Assembly: GCA_963830565.1 (NCBI GenBank)
Contig: CAWHMO010000010.1
Location: 248,001 to 312,000, forward strand
Source of the DNA: DATFDN01 sp963830565
Lineage (GTDB): Bacteria; Pseudomonadota; Alphaproteobacteria; Acetobacterales; Acetobacteraceae
Direction: 5' to 3'
DNA length: 64,000 nt
Part shown: one piece after another, positions 53,092-61,827 of the stretch
Layout of the letters: every line of letters begins with the position of its first letter
Numbering within the stretch: position 1 is the stretch's first letter
Position numbers and translations under genes: made by a program
Notes under the pieces: generated by a model
The model's input: only the letters and a program-made list of their open reading frames with translations
What the model was told of the DNA's origin: nothing
The model's database searches: none

Positions 53092-54093
53092 ATGTTGGCG
53101 GCGTCCGAGACCATGAGCCCCGAGCTCCGCCGGGGCGCCTTCGCCTCCGCTGCGCTGCATGTCCTTCTCCTCTGCGCAGTGCTGATCGGCCTGCCCCTGG
53201 CACAGCCGCCCGAGCCACCGCCCGAGACGGCGGTGGGCATGGTGTTCCAGGCCGAATCCGCCCCGCCCGCGAAAGCGGCGAAGCCGGCGAGCAATTCGGC
53301 CCCGGCGCGCACCGCTGTTCCCATGCCGGCGCGTCCGGCCCCGGCCCCGCCCAAGCCGCAGCCGCTCGAGGACGCGACGCCGCCCCCGCCCCCTCCGCCC
53401 CCGCCACCCGCGCCCGCGGCGATCCAGCCGCCGCCGACACCGGCTCCGCCGCCGCCCCCGCGCCCGGCACCCACGCCGGCGCCGGCCGAGGCGCTGCCGC
53501 TGCCGCCCCCACCAGTGCCGCCGCCACCCACGCCCACCCCGCCGCAAGCGCAGCCCGCGCCCTCCCCGGCACCACCGCTGCCCTTGCCGCCGCCGCCCGC
53601 GCCCCCTAGCCCGACCGCGCAGCCCCATCCGACCACCAATCCGGCACCCTCCAGCCCCGCGCTTGAGAACACGCTGGAGAAGCTGCGTGCGCTGGCCCGG
53701 GCGCAACAACATGCACCGCAGGCGCGCGCCAACCCCCGCCAGGGCGGGGCGCCGGAGGCGGGCGGCAGCCCGGCGGCGGACGAGACCGGAGCCTTGTCGG
53801 GAGCGGAGCGGGGTGCGATCGGCGATCACGTCCGCCCTTGCTGGACGTCCGATCCCGGTGCGCCGGACCTCGATCGGATGTCGGTCCTGCTCACCGTGAC
53901 CACCGACGCGGACGGCGTGGTGCGCCGCGCCGAGGTGGCGGCTGCCGATCAGGGCCGCCTGTCCAACCCCAGCCTTCGCGCCTTCGCCGAGCGGGCGGTG
54001 CGCGCGGTCATGTCGCCCGACTGCGCCAACCTGCCCCTGCCGCCAAGGATGCTGGGCAAGGTGAACGTGCTGACGTTCCGGTTCCGACCCTGA
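53092..54093 (+). CDS. tolA: TolA-like linker protein with proline-rich stalk
   Basis: 333 aa. One N-terminal helix (ALHVLLLCAVLIGLPLA), then ~150 residues dominated by proline, including runs of ten or more Pro, instead of the long helical stalk of enterobacterial TolA. The C-terminal domain (SAERGAIGDHVRPCWTSDPG, VRAVMSPDCANLPLPP) has the TolA/TonB-C fold with two Cys. Position between tolR and tolB fixes identity. Confidence 0.9.
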   Translation: MLAASETMSPELRRGAFASAALHVLLLCAVLIGLPLAQPPEPPPETAVGMVFQAESAPPAKAAKPASNSAPARTAVPMPARPAPAPPKPQPLEDATPPPPPPPPPPAPAAIQPPPTPAPPPPPRPAPTPAPAEALPLPPPPVPPPPTPTPPQAQPAPSPAPPLPLPPPPAPPSPTAQPHPTTNPAPSSPALENTLEKLRALARAQQHAPQARANPRQGGAPEAGGSPAADETGALSGAERGAIGDHVRPCWTSDPGAPDLDRMSVLLTVTTDADGVVRRAEVAAADQGRLSNPSLRAFAERAVRAVMSPDCANLPLPPRMLGKVNVLTFRFRP

Positions 54094-54127
54094 CCGATCC
54101 ACCTCTGATCCCATGCCAAGGACCCGC

Positions 54128-55495
54128 ATGACGCACCCTCACGTCGTACCCCTTCTGCCTCGCCGCGGCCTGATCGGCGCGGCCGGCGCCGCTTCTCTGC
54201 TCGCCGCCGGTCCCGTCCGCGCCCAGGCCACGAGCGCGGTCATCGACGTGAGCCGCGCCCGTGCCGCGCCGATCCCGATCGCGATCACCGACCTCGCCGG
54301 CACGGACCCGGCCTCGGCCGCGCTCGGCCGCGACATCGCGCAGGTCATCACCGCCGATCTCGGCAATTCCGGCCTGTTCCGCCCGATCGGGCAGGCCGCC
54401 TTCGTCCAGGGCTCGGCTGGCGCCGGCGGAACGCCCGACTTCCAGAACTGGGCGGCGATCGGGGCGCAGGCGCTGGTGACTGGTACGGTGCAGGTGTCCG
54501 GCCCCAGCATGCGCGTGGAATTCCGCCTGTGGGACGTGCTGCCGCGCGCGCAGCTCCAGGGGACCGCCTACACCACCAGCAGCGCCAACTGGCGCCGCAT
54601 CGCCCACATCATGGCCGACGTGATCTATGAGCGGCTGCTCGGCGAGAAGGGCTATTTCGATACCCGCATCGCCTATATCTCCGCCACCGGGCCGCGCGGG
54701 CGGCAGGTGCGCCGCCTCGCCGTCATGGACCAGGACGGCGCCAACCAGCGCCTGCTGACGGACGGCACCTGGATGGTGCTGACGCCGCGCTTCGCGCCGG
54801 TGCGCGACCAGCTCGCGTTCATGAGCTACGCCAACAACCGCCCGCGCGTCTATCTGCTCGACCTCGGCAGCGGCCGGCAGAGCGCGCTCGGCGAGTTCGA
54901 GGGCATGACCTTCGCGCCGCGCTTCTCGCCCGACGGCGGACGCGTCATCATGTCGCTTGCCCAGGGCAGCGGTTCGGACATCGTCGTGGTGGACCTGGCT
55001 AGCCGCGCGGCGCAGCGGTTGACGCACTCGGATTCGATCGATGTCAGCCCATGCTACAGCCCGGATGGCGGGCAGATCGTGTTCAACTCCGATCGCGGCG
55101 GCGATCAGCAGCTTTACGTGATGAGCGCGAGCGGCGGCGCGGCGCGGCGGATAAGCTTCGGGTCAGGGCGCTATGCGACCCCGGTCTGGTCGCCGCGTGG
55201 CGACCTGATCGCCTTCACCCGGTTCGGCGGCGGGTCTGGTGGGTTCGATATCGGCGTCATGCACCCCGACGGCAGCGGCGAGCGGATCCTGGCGCAAGGC
55301 TGGGACATCGAGGGACCGACCTTCGCACCCAATGGGCGCGTGCTGATGTTCTTCAGCCAGAGCCGAGCAACCAGCGCCACCGGCGCCGGCTTCTCCTCGC
55401 ATCTGGTGTCGGTGGACATCACCGGCTTCAACCAGCGCCCAATCCCGACCGCGACCAACGCCACCGACCCGGCCTGGTCGCCGCTTGGGGGATAG
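54128..55495 (+). CDS. tolB: Tol-Pal system beta-propeller protein TolB
   Basis: 455 aa from ATG 54128 (AAGGA five bases upstream; an ATG 15 bp earlier lacks this). A signal with twin-Arg look (LPRRGLIGAAGAASLLAAG) is followed by an N-terminal alpha/beta domain and a six-blade propeller with PD40 repeats (FAPRFSPDGGRVIMSLAQGS, CYSPDGGQIVFNSDRGGDQQ). pal, which normally follows, is absent here. Confidence 0.95.
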   Translation: MTHPHVVPLLPRRGLIGAAGAASLLAAGPVRAQATSAVIDVSRARAAPIPIAITDLAGTDPASAALGRDIAQVITADLGNSGLFRPIGQAAFVQGSAGAGGTPDFQNWAAIGAQALVTGTVQVSGPSMRVEFRLWDVLPRAQLQGTAYTTSSANWRRIAHIMADVIYERLLGEKGYFDTRIAYISATGPRGRQVRRLAVMDQDGANQRLLTDGTWMVLTPRFAPVRDQLAFMSYANNRPRVYLLDLGSGRQSALGEFEGMTFAPRFSPDGGRVIMSLAQGSGSDIVVVDLASRAAQRLTHSDSIDVSPCYSPDGGQIVFNSDRGGDQQLYVMSASGGAARRISFGSGRYATPVWSPRGDLIAFTRFGGGSGGFDIGVMHPDGSGERILAQGWDIEGPTFAPNGRVLMFFSQSRATSATGAGFSSHLVSVDITGFNQRPIPTATNATDPAWSPLGG

Positions 55496-55504
55496 GTACC
55501 GCGC

Positions 55505-55535
55505 TGCCCCTCCGAGCTGACGGCGCAGAGGGGCA
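55505..55535. terminator. Hairpin after tolB
   Basis: TGCCCCTC/GAGGGGCA, an 8-bp perfect stem with a 15-nt loop, starts 10 bp after the tolB stop. No T-run follows, so it may be a Rho-dependent or processing site rather than a strict terminator. Confidence 0.35.
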
Positions 55536-55607
55536 CCTGCCTTGAAGGCCCGGTAAGAGGCCCGTAGAAGGACGGCAAGCGCGCAAGCAAGACATTGGGG
55601 GAGCACC

Positions 55608-56670
55608 GTGTCGGTCCGCGTGGGACCTGTTATCGATGTGCGATCTCTTGAGAGGGATCACGGGGCCGAGCTGTCAGAGCGCAAGGATGCGGCTGCCCTG
55701 GCGCTTGTTCGGAAGTGGCGAAGCTCGCCCTCCGGTCGCCGGATCGCGCTTTCCGTCCTTGCCCATGCGGCAATACTCGCGGGCGTGCTTTTCTTCGTTC
55801 AGGTCCAGACGAGCGACGTTCCCGTCTCGGAAGAGGATTCGGTCGCGGTCGTCTTCGAGCCGACGCCAGCACCCGTACAGACGGCCGCGCCGCCTGCCCG
55901 GGCGGCAGAGTCGGTTCCGAATGAGGCGCCTACACCAGCGGAACCAAGCACCCAGCCGGAGAAGACGGATCAGCCGCCACCGCCGGCGCCGGAGGCAGCT
56001 TCCGTGCCGGCCCCAGTGCCGCCACCCGCGCCTACAGCGGCCCAAAAGGTCGAAGTCTCCGCAGCCGTCCCCGCCACCGGCTGCGCAGACGGCAGAGCCG
56101 CTTCCAGATAAGACGCCACTTCCCCCCGTCGTGCCGAGCACCCCGACGCAGATGTCGGATCAGCCACCCCCGCCTGAGCCCACAACGGCCCGGCCGGCCG
56201 AGCCTGAGCAGCCGCCCTTGCCCGCGAAGCCGGTAACGCCCGAACATCCGCCGCCACGGCCCCGCCCGGCATCGCGGCCGACCAGCGCACCGGCCGCGCG
56301 CAGCCCCGCCGCCGATGCATCTCATGGATCGCGCATGGCGCCGGCCTCTCCCGCTCCGACTTCCAGGCAAGGGCCTCCGAGCGTAATGGTTCCGCCACGG
56401 CCGGTCGCCGGCATGGCCGCCGACCGGCCGCCGGTCTATCCGGAACTCGCACGAAGGCGCGGCGAGCAAGGGCGTGTGCTCCTACGGGTCAGCGTCGGTG
56501 CGGACGGCACACCGCTGGCGGTGGGGATCGGCCAGAGCAGCGGCCACACAAGCCTCGACAACGCGGCACTCCTGGCGGTACGCCAGTGGCGGTTCATGCC
56601 GGCAATGCGAGGCGGCCGGCCAGTGTCGGCTTCCGCCGAAGTTCCGATCCAGTTCCAACTCGAGAACTAA
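55608..56670 (+). CDS. tonB: TonB-family energy transducer (one frameshift)
   Basis: About 353 aa from GTG 55608 (GGGGGAG upstream). A cytoplasmic N-terminus and one helix (ALSVLAHAAILAGVLFFVQV) are followed by a long Pro/Ala/Glu stalk and C-terminal TonB domain (PPVYPELARRRGEQGRVLL, ASAEVPIQFQLEN). An extra C in the CCCC at 56069-56072 breaks the frame inside the stalk. It couples the inner-membrane motor to TonB-dependent receptors; the receptor of this cluster (58814) is the likely client. ExbB/ExbD genes are not adjacent, so TolQR or a distant pair would drive it. Confidence 0.85.
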
Positions 56671-57290
56671 CCCGGCGCGACGCCGATCTCGATTGCGATG
56701 CGGATGAGATCCGCTGTCCGGGCAACCCCGAGCTTGGCCTTGATCCGGCTGCACGCGTTGGCCACCGTCTTGTAGCTGAGGCTGAGCGCGCCGGCGATGT
56801 CGGTCATGCTGCGGCCTTCTGCCAGGTAGCGAAGGATTTCCAAATCGCGATCGGCAAGCTGGCGTAGCGGGTCCGTCGTCGAGACGGTCTGCATCGCCAG
56901 TTCCTGGGCAATGTCGCTCTCGATGTAGCGCCCTCCCTCTGCAACCTTCCGGACCGCCCGCAGCAGCTCCTCCGGCGCGGCGTTCTTGCTCAAGTAGCCT
57001 CTGGCACCCGCCTCGATTGAGCGCGCTGCATACAGCGGCTCCGCGTGCATGCTGAGCACCAGAACGCGCGCCGTCCGATCCTCCACCAGCAATCGGCGCA
57101 CCAGCTCCAAACCACCGATGCCCGGCAGGTTCAGGTCGAGGATGACCAAGTCTGGGCGCGCAGTGCGGACCAGCGCCAGCGCCTCCTCGCCCGTCGCCGC
57201 CTCGGCCAACTCGGATCTAGGGAGTGTGGCGAGCAGTCCACGCAACCCCGCGCGCACGATCGAGTGGTCGTCGACGAGCAGGATTTTCAT
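56667..57290 (-). CDS. NarL/LuxR-type response regulator
   Basis: 207 aa from MKILLVDDHSIVRAGLRGLL. The receiver has the phospho-Asp in LVILDLNLPGIGG and Lys in YLSKNAAPEELL. The C-terminal LuxR helix-turn-helix is LADRDLEILRYLAEGRSMTD and YKTVANACSRIKAKLG. Its start overlaps the kinase stop (ATGG/TGA region, 4 bp). Its stop overlaps the convergent tonB end by 4 bp. It most likely controls the TonB receptor. Confidence 0.92.
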   Translation of the reverse strand: MKILLVDDHSIVRAGLRGLLATLPRSELAEAATGEEALALVRTARPDLVILDLNLPGIGGLELVRRLLVEDRTARVLVLSMHAEPLYAARSIEAGARGYLSKNAAPEELLRAVRKVAEGGRYIESDIAQELAMQTVSTTDPLRQLADRDLEILRYLAEGRSMTDIAGALSLSYKTVANACSRIKAKLGVARTADLIRIAIEIGVAPG

Positions 57291-58633
57291 GGTACGGCCG
57301 CGCACATCTGGACCGTAGCGGGCAGCGGTAGCCGAACGACAACGCGCCAACCTGAACCCGTTTTCGGGCCGTCGATCGAGATCGTACCTGCCAGAGCAGC
57401 AACCCGTTCACGCATTCCCATGAGTCCGAAGCCTGGCCGTTCCGCTGCCGGCGAGCCGGCACCGTTGTCGCTCACCTCAAGGACAGTCCCGCCAACGCCG
57501 CCTTTGATCGCAATCCCGATTCGGCTCGGCCGGCCATGCCGCACCGCGTTGCTCAACGCCTCCTGGACGATACGGTAGAACGTCTCCTTGAACACGTCGC
57601 TGAGCATTGTCTCGTCGATCGACAGTTCGACGGCGAAAGCGATGGCGGGACAATGAGTGCGCCAGAACGCGATCAGGCTCTGGACCGCTGGGCCAAGCCC
57701 AAGCTCGATGGCACAACCAGGCCGCAAGCGGCCCAGGATGTCCTTGATGTGGCGCTGCGTGCCAGCAATCACGTCCCGGATTGCCCGTACCTGCTCGGGG
57801 ATGTCGCCGCTCCGTCCGGCCTTCGCCAACGCGTCGATCGTCGCTGCCGTGATGCTCATGGCGAACAGCGAAGGGCCGATCTCATCGTGCAGGTCGCGCG
57901 CGAGGTCGGCACGCTCCTCCTCCTGCAAACTGGCGAGTTGCGCGTGCAGTCGAAGGTTCTGCGCCTCGATTGCGGTGAGGCGCGCGGCCATCCGATTGAA
58001 GCCGCTGGCGAGCATTGCGAGCTCCGCCGGACCTTCCTCGACCACCCGCGCATCGTAGTCGCCCGACCCGACGCGCGACAATCCGGCGATCAACCCCGAT
58101 ATGGGGTGCAGCAACCGCCTGACCGTCCATGTGGTGAATGCCAAGGCCAAAAGGCAGAAGACGGCCAGTGCCAGGGCGGCGTCGTGGAACTCGCCCCAGA
58201 CCTCCCCGGCCTCATTGGTGGGATCGGTCTGCAGCCGAATAGTCGGCTCATCGGCTCCGTCCGACGGGACCGCGACGTCAAACGGCGGAATGTGTGGGCC
58301 GATCAGGTCGCGGAACCAGCCGGGGACCGAGGCGGCGGGAGACAACAGCCGCGACTGAACGAGCACGGTGCCGCTTGGGCCAAGCAGGGTCGCCCGCACA
58401 TGGCGATTGCCGTCGAAGGTGCGGATCAGGCTGCGCAGGTCGTGCCCAGGATCGCCGGCAAGGGATAGCTCCTCCATCCCGGCGTGGACGCTTTGCCGGC
58501 CCACCTCCAGCGCCGCCGTCAACTCCGTGCGCACCGACCGCGTCGCATGCCAGCTGACGAGCATGCAGCCGAACACGAGGCTGAACGCCAGGGGAATGGC
58601 GAAGGAGACGATAAGTCGGAGGCGCAACGACAT
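57287..58633 (-). CDS. Membrane sensor histidine kinase (NarX/UhpB type)
   Basis: 448 aa. First helix LIVSFAIPLAFSLVFGCMLV, a ~115-residue periplasmic sensor, second helix ALALAVFCLLALAFTTWTV, HAMP (RRLLHPISGLIAGLSRVGSG), HisKA_3 with phospho-His in ARDLHDEIGPSLFAM, and HATPase with QEALSNAVRHG and GFGLMGMRERVAAL. Cognate of the adjacent response regulator. The sensor ligand is unknown. Confidence 0.92.
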   Translation of the reverse strand: MSLRLRLIVSFAIPLAFSLVFGCMLVSWHATRSVRTELTAALEVGRQSVHAGMEELSLAGDPGHDLRSLIRTFDGNRHVRATLLGPSGTVLVQSRLLSPAASVPGWFRDLIGPHIPPFDVAVPSDGADEPTIRLQTDPTNEAGEVWGEFHDAALALAVFCLLALAFTTWTVRRLLHPISGLIAGLSRVGSGDYDARVVEEGPAELAMLASGFNRMAARLTAIEAQNLRLHAQLASLQEEERADLARDLHDEIGPSLFAMSITAATIDALAKAGRSGDIPEQVRAIRDVIAGTQRHIKDILGRLRPGCAIELGLGPAVQSLIAFWRTHCPAIAFAVELSIDETMLSDVFKETFYRIVQEALSNAVRHGRPSRIGIAIKGGVGGTVLEVSDNGAGSPAAERPGFGLMGMRERVAALAGTISIDGPKTGSGWRVVVRLPLPATVQMCAAVP

Positions 58634-58687
58634 GATCCTGCATCCCTCCAGGTGATCATGATGCGCATTTCACCCTGTCATTCGCCG

Positions 58688-58727
58688 ATCGGGAAGCTTT
58701 TCCCTGGGAATCGGGAAGCATTGCCCT
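58688..58727. promoter_or_regulatory. Tandem operator-like repeats between kinase and receptor genes
   Basis: Two 18-bp near-copies of ATCGGGAAGCNTTNCCCT begin at 58688 and 58710, exactly 22 bp apart. The first contains the inverted repeat GGGAA-GCTT-TTCCC. The pair lies in the 180-bp divergent promoter region of the kinase and TonB-dependent receptor genes and is the obvious candidate site for the cognate response regulator. Confidence 0.65.
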
Positions 58728-58813
58728 AGCGGACCGTCGTGGATTGCCGCCTACTCGGCCGGCGCACAAGGCGCGCCTGTCAGGGAAACACGTCTTTGCG
58801 GCGACTAGACTCT

Positions 58814-61158
58814 ATGCGGCTCGGAAAATTTCTTCAGGAATTGGGCCGACGAGCCGTGGCCTGGGCCGTTTGGATCGCGGCCATGGCGCTGCCATGCCTG
58901 GGGCACTCGCAAACGGCGTCGGTCACCCAACTGCCCGAAGTCAATGTCGTCGCCCCCTCGCCGCTGCTAGGCTCGGGCATCGATCGCAACAAAGCTCCAG
59001 CCGGTGTCAACGTGCTGACCGGGCAGGACATCGAGCGCACCGGCATTCCGAATGCGCTCGGCGCGCTCAACGAGCAGACGCCAGGGGTCGCGCTCGACGA
59101 CGCGCAGGGCAATCCGTTCCAGCCCAACCTGGAGTATCGCGGCTTTGTCGTCTCGCCGCTCGACGGCAACCCGCAAGGGCTTGCGGTGTACGTGAACGGC
59201 GTGCGGTTCAACGCGCCCTTCTCGGATTCGGTGAACTGGGACCTGCTGCCATCGGTCGCGATCGACCGCACGAACCTGGAAGGCTCCAATCCCGTGTTCG
59301 GGCTCAACGCGCTCGGCGGATCGCTCTCCATCCAGCTCAAGAACGGCTTCACCTGGCACGGTGGTCTGGCGGAACTGTACGGCGGATCGTTCGGCACCGT
59401 CGATGGCAGCCTGCAGGTACGGAAAGCAGAGCGGCAACGTATCGACCTACGTCGCCGGCAACGTCTTTCATAGCAATGGCTGGCGTCAGCTCAACGCCTC
59501 CGACGTCCGCCAGTTCTATGGTGACGTGGGCTGGCGCTCCGAGAAGGCGGAGCTGCACCTGAACGTGCTGCTCGCCGACAATGCGCTGAACAGCCCGGCC
59601 ACGCTGCCTGTCCAGCTCCTGGACGTGGATCGCACCGCCACCTTCACCGCGCCCAACCGGACGACGAACAAGTACGGCCTGGTCAGCCTGTCCGGCACAT
59701 GGAGCGTCACGGACGCCACCTCGCTCCAGGGCGTCCTCTATTATGACAATCTCTCGCAACGCATTGCCAACGGCAACGCGTCGGGTACCATGCTCTGCGC
59801 GACAACACCGGGATTCCTTTGCGACAGCGGCGGTGACCCGCTGTTCGACCGCGCCGGCAACCCTGTTCCGGATTTCCTGAACGGCGGCCCCTACTCGCAG
59901 CTCAACAATGAGGCAGTGGACAGCAACGGCTACGGTGCCGCGGTGCAGGTCACGCACGATTCGACGCTGCTTGGCCGGCACAACCAAGTGGTGGCGGGGC
60001 TGAGTTTCGACGGCGGCGTGTCGACTTTCACCGCGAGCACGCTGCTTGGCGGCGTGACCGACGTGAACGGGGTCTTCATCGGTCCCGGCATCCTCATCGA
60101 CCAGCCGGGGGGTCCCGTCGCGCCGGTCCGCGTCGGCATCACCAACGCGTACTACGGCGCCTATTTCGCCGACGTGTTCGACATCACCAGCCGGCTGGCG
60201 CTGTCGCTCGCGGGCCGGTTGAACGTGGCGCAAATCGACCTGAGCGACCAGAACGGCACCGCGCTGAACGGCAACCACGGCTACGCCCATTTCAACCCAG
60301 GGGTCGGCCTGACCTATCAGATCCTGCCCAGTCTCTCGTTGTACGCGAGCTATTCCGGGGGGAATCGTGCGCCGACGCCGGCCGAGCTGTCCTGCGCGAG
60401 CCCGACAAGTCCTTGCACGCTCGCCAATTTCTTCACCGGCGACCCCGACCTCAAGCAGGTGGTCTCGCACACGATCGAGGCGGGACTGCGCGGCCGGCTG
60501 CGGCCCGCCGCAAGCGCCAGTCTCGACTGGAATGTCGGGTTCTTCCGCACCAATGACGACAACGACATCGCGTTCGTCGCCAGCGCCATACCCGGCCTCG
60601 ATTTCTTCCAGAACATCGGGCAGACGCGCCGGCAGGGGCTGGAGGCGGGGTTGACCTGGCGCGGGTCGCGCCTGCGCGCCTGGGTCAACTATGCCTACAC
60701 CGGCGCCACCTTTCAGGCGCCGCTGACGCTCGACAGCCCGCTCAATCCCGGCGCGGACGCGAGCGGCCAAATCCATGTCGTGCCCGGCGACCATCTGCCG
60801 GGCGTGCCCGCGCACCGGTTCAAGCTCGGCGCCAGCTACGCGGTCACGGACCTTTGGACGGTTGGCTTCTCCGGGCTTGTCAGCAGCGGCCAGTACTTGT
60901 TCGGCGACGAGGCCAACCTGACCGCGAAGACGAATCCAGTACGTGGTACTCAACGCCAACACGAGTTACCAACTCACGAAAAACCTTGAGGTCTTCGGCC
61001 TGGTGCAGAACCTGCTGAACGTGAAATACGAGACCTTCGGCACCTTCTCGCCCACGAGCACGGTGCCGATCGCCGCGGCTCCCGGCGCCACCATCACCCG
61101 CAGCCTCAGCCCCGCGCCGCCAGTGGCTGCCTACGCCGGGGTTCGACTCCGCTTCTGA
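58814..61158 (+). CDS. TonB-dependent outer-membrane receptor (two frameshifts)
   Basis: About 780 aa. Signal peptide (VAWAVWIAAMALPCLGHSQ), then a plug domain (LPEVNVVAPSPLLGSG, GVNVLTGQDIERTGIPNAL, YRGFVVSPLDGNPQGLAVYV) with a TonB-box-like start, and a beta barrel ending GVRLRF. Extra bases near 59416 (CAG-G-TAC) and 60938 (CC-A-GTAC) shift the frame; Plug and barrel read through otherwise. There is no N-terminal signalling domain, so regulation probably runs through the adjacent two-component system. The barrel contains LTANFF-like and LTYQILPSLSLYASYSGGNR strands. Ligand unknown. Confidence 0.85.
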
Positions 61159-61173
61159 TCGGGGGTTCGGTGT

Positions 61174-61207
61174 GCCGCACAGGGCCCTGCGGCTCACAAT
61201 TATTTTT
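61174..61207 (+). terminator. Terminator of the TonB-dependent receptor
   Basis: Hairpin GCCGCACAGGGCCCTGCGGC, 15 bp after the receptor stop, followed within a few bases by ATTATTTTT. A fair intrinsic terminator. Confidence 0.55.
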
Positions 61208-61382
61208 GCGATTAACGCGGATTTTCAGATTTCCGCCGCAAACATTCCCGGAAGGTGCCGCTTTCGAAGGCGATAACCCTGGTGTTCGCTGGCTTCCTCC
61301 CCCAATGCGGTGCGCCGCCAGCAAGCGAGTTCTGGCGCGCCGCCACCTTCGCCCCGCCCCGCAAGGGAGCGGGGCTTTTTTT
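61206..61382 (+). ncRNA. Candidate structured small RNA
   Basis: No ORF here, but organised structure: a nested inverted repeat (TTGCG..GCGGA..TCCGC..CGCAA, 61206-61241), a second hairpin (GCTGGC/GCCAGC, 61288-61322) and a strong intrinsic terminator (61356-61382). The TGTTCGCTGGC stretch faintly recalls 6S RNA but the length is short and I could not confirm that family. SRP RNA and tmRNA signatures are absent. Confidence 0.3.
61356..61382 (+). terminator. Strong intrinsic terminator
   Basis: GCCCCGC-AAGGGA-GCGGGGC, a 7-bp GC stem with 6-nt loop, followed by seven T. Plus-strand orientation, 200 bp beyond the receptor stop and after an intervening weaker terminator, which suggests a separate short transcript. 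Confidence 0.85.
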
Positions 61383-61827
61383 AGCCGCTGGCCGCCGGGG
61401 ACTTCAGGGCCGCGATTTCCTTCTGCAGCGCCCGGACCTGCTCGAATCGCGCGGTCCCGTCGCGCATGATCGCCGCGATGCCCTCCATGCGGCCGGCGGG
61501 ATCGTGCAGGGGAACGATGGTGAACTCCACCGAGAGCCGCGCGCCGTCTTTGCGCAACGCGGGCACGGAGAGGATCTCCCCCGCGCCGTAGCGCGAACGC
61601 CCGGTGCGCATGGTCTCGTGAAAGCCGGTCCAGTGACGCGCCCGGAGCCGCTCGGGGATGATGATGTCGAGCGACTGGCCCAGCGCCTCCTCGGCGGGGA
61701 ACCCGAACAGGCGCTCGGCGCCCGCGTTCCAGAACTGGATCAGGCCAGCCGCATCGGCGACGATCAGCGCGTCAGGCATGTCCCGCAGGAGCGCGCGCGC
61801 CAGGCGGTCGGGATCGAGGCTCATCAT
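61381..61827 (-). CDS. PAS-domain protein
   Basis: 148 aa, almost entirely one PAS domain with PAC end: LLRDMPDALIVADAAGLIQF, FWNAGAERLFGFPAEEALGQ, LSVEFTIVPLHDPAGRMEGI and IMRDGTARFEQ. No output domain, so a stand-alone sensor or a partner for another protein. Its start overlaps the upstream lipoprotein stop by 4 bp. The TAA stop overlaps the plus-strand terminator's T-run. Confidence 0.88.
   Translation of the reverse strand: MMSLDPDRLARALLRDMPDALIVADAAGLIQFWNAGAERLFGFPAEEALGQSLDIIIPERLRARHWTGFHETMRTGRSRYGAGEILSVPALRKDGARLSVEFTIVPLHDPAGRMEGIAAIMRDGTARFEQVRALQKEIAALKSPAASG

Noticed and set aside
52531..54129. 532-codon frame opposite tolR/tolA
   Set aside because: Glycine/arginine-rich mirror of the proline-rich tolA stalk.
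61206..61382. 6S RNA, SRP RNA or tmRNA at the small-RNA candidate
   Set aside because: Only TGTTCGC resembles 6S; the SRP core GGAAGCAGCC-type loop and the tmRNA acceptor are absent, and length is short for 6S.
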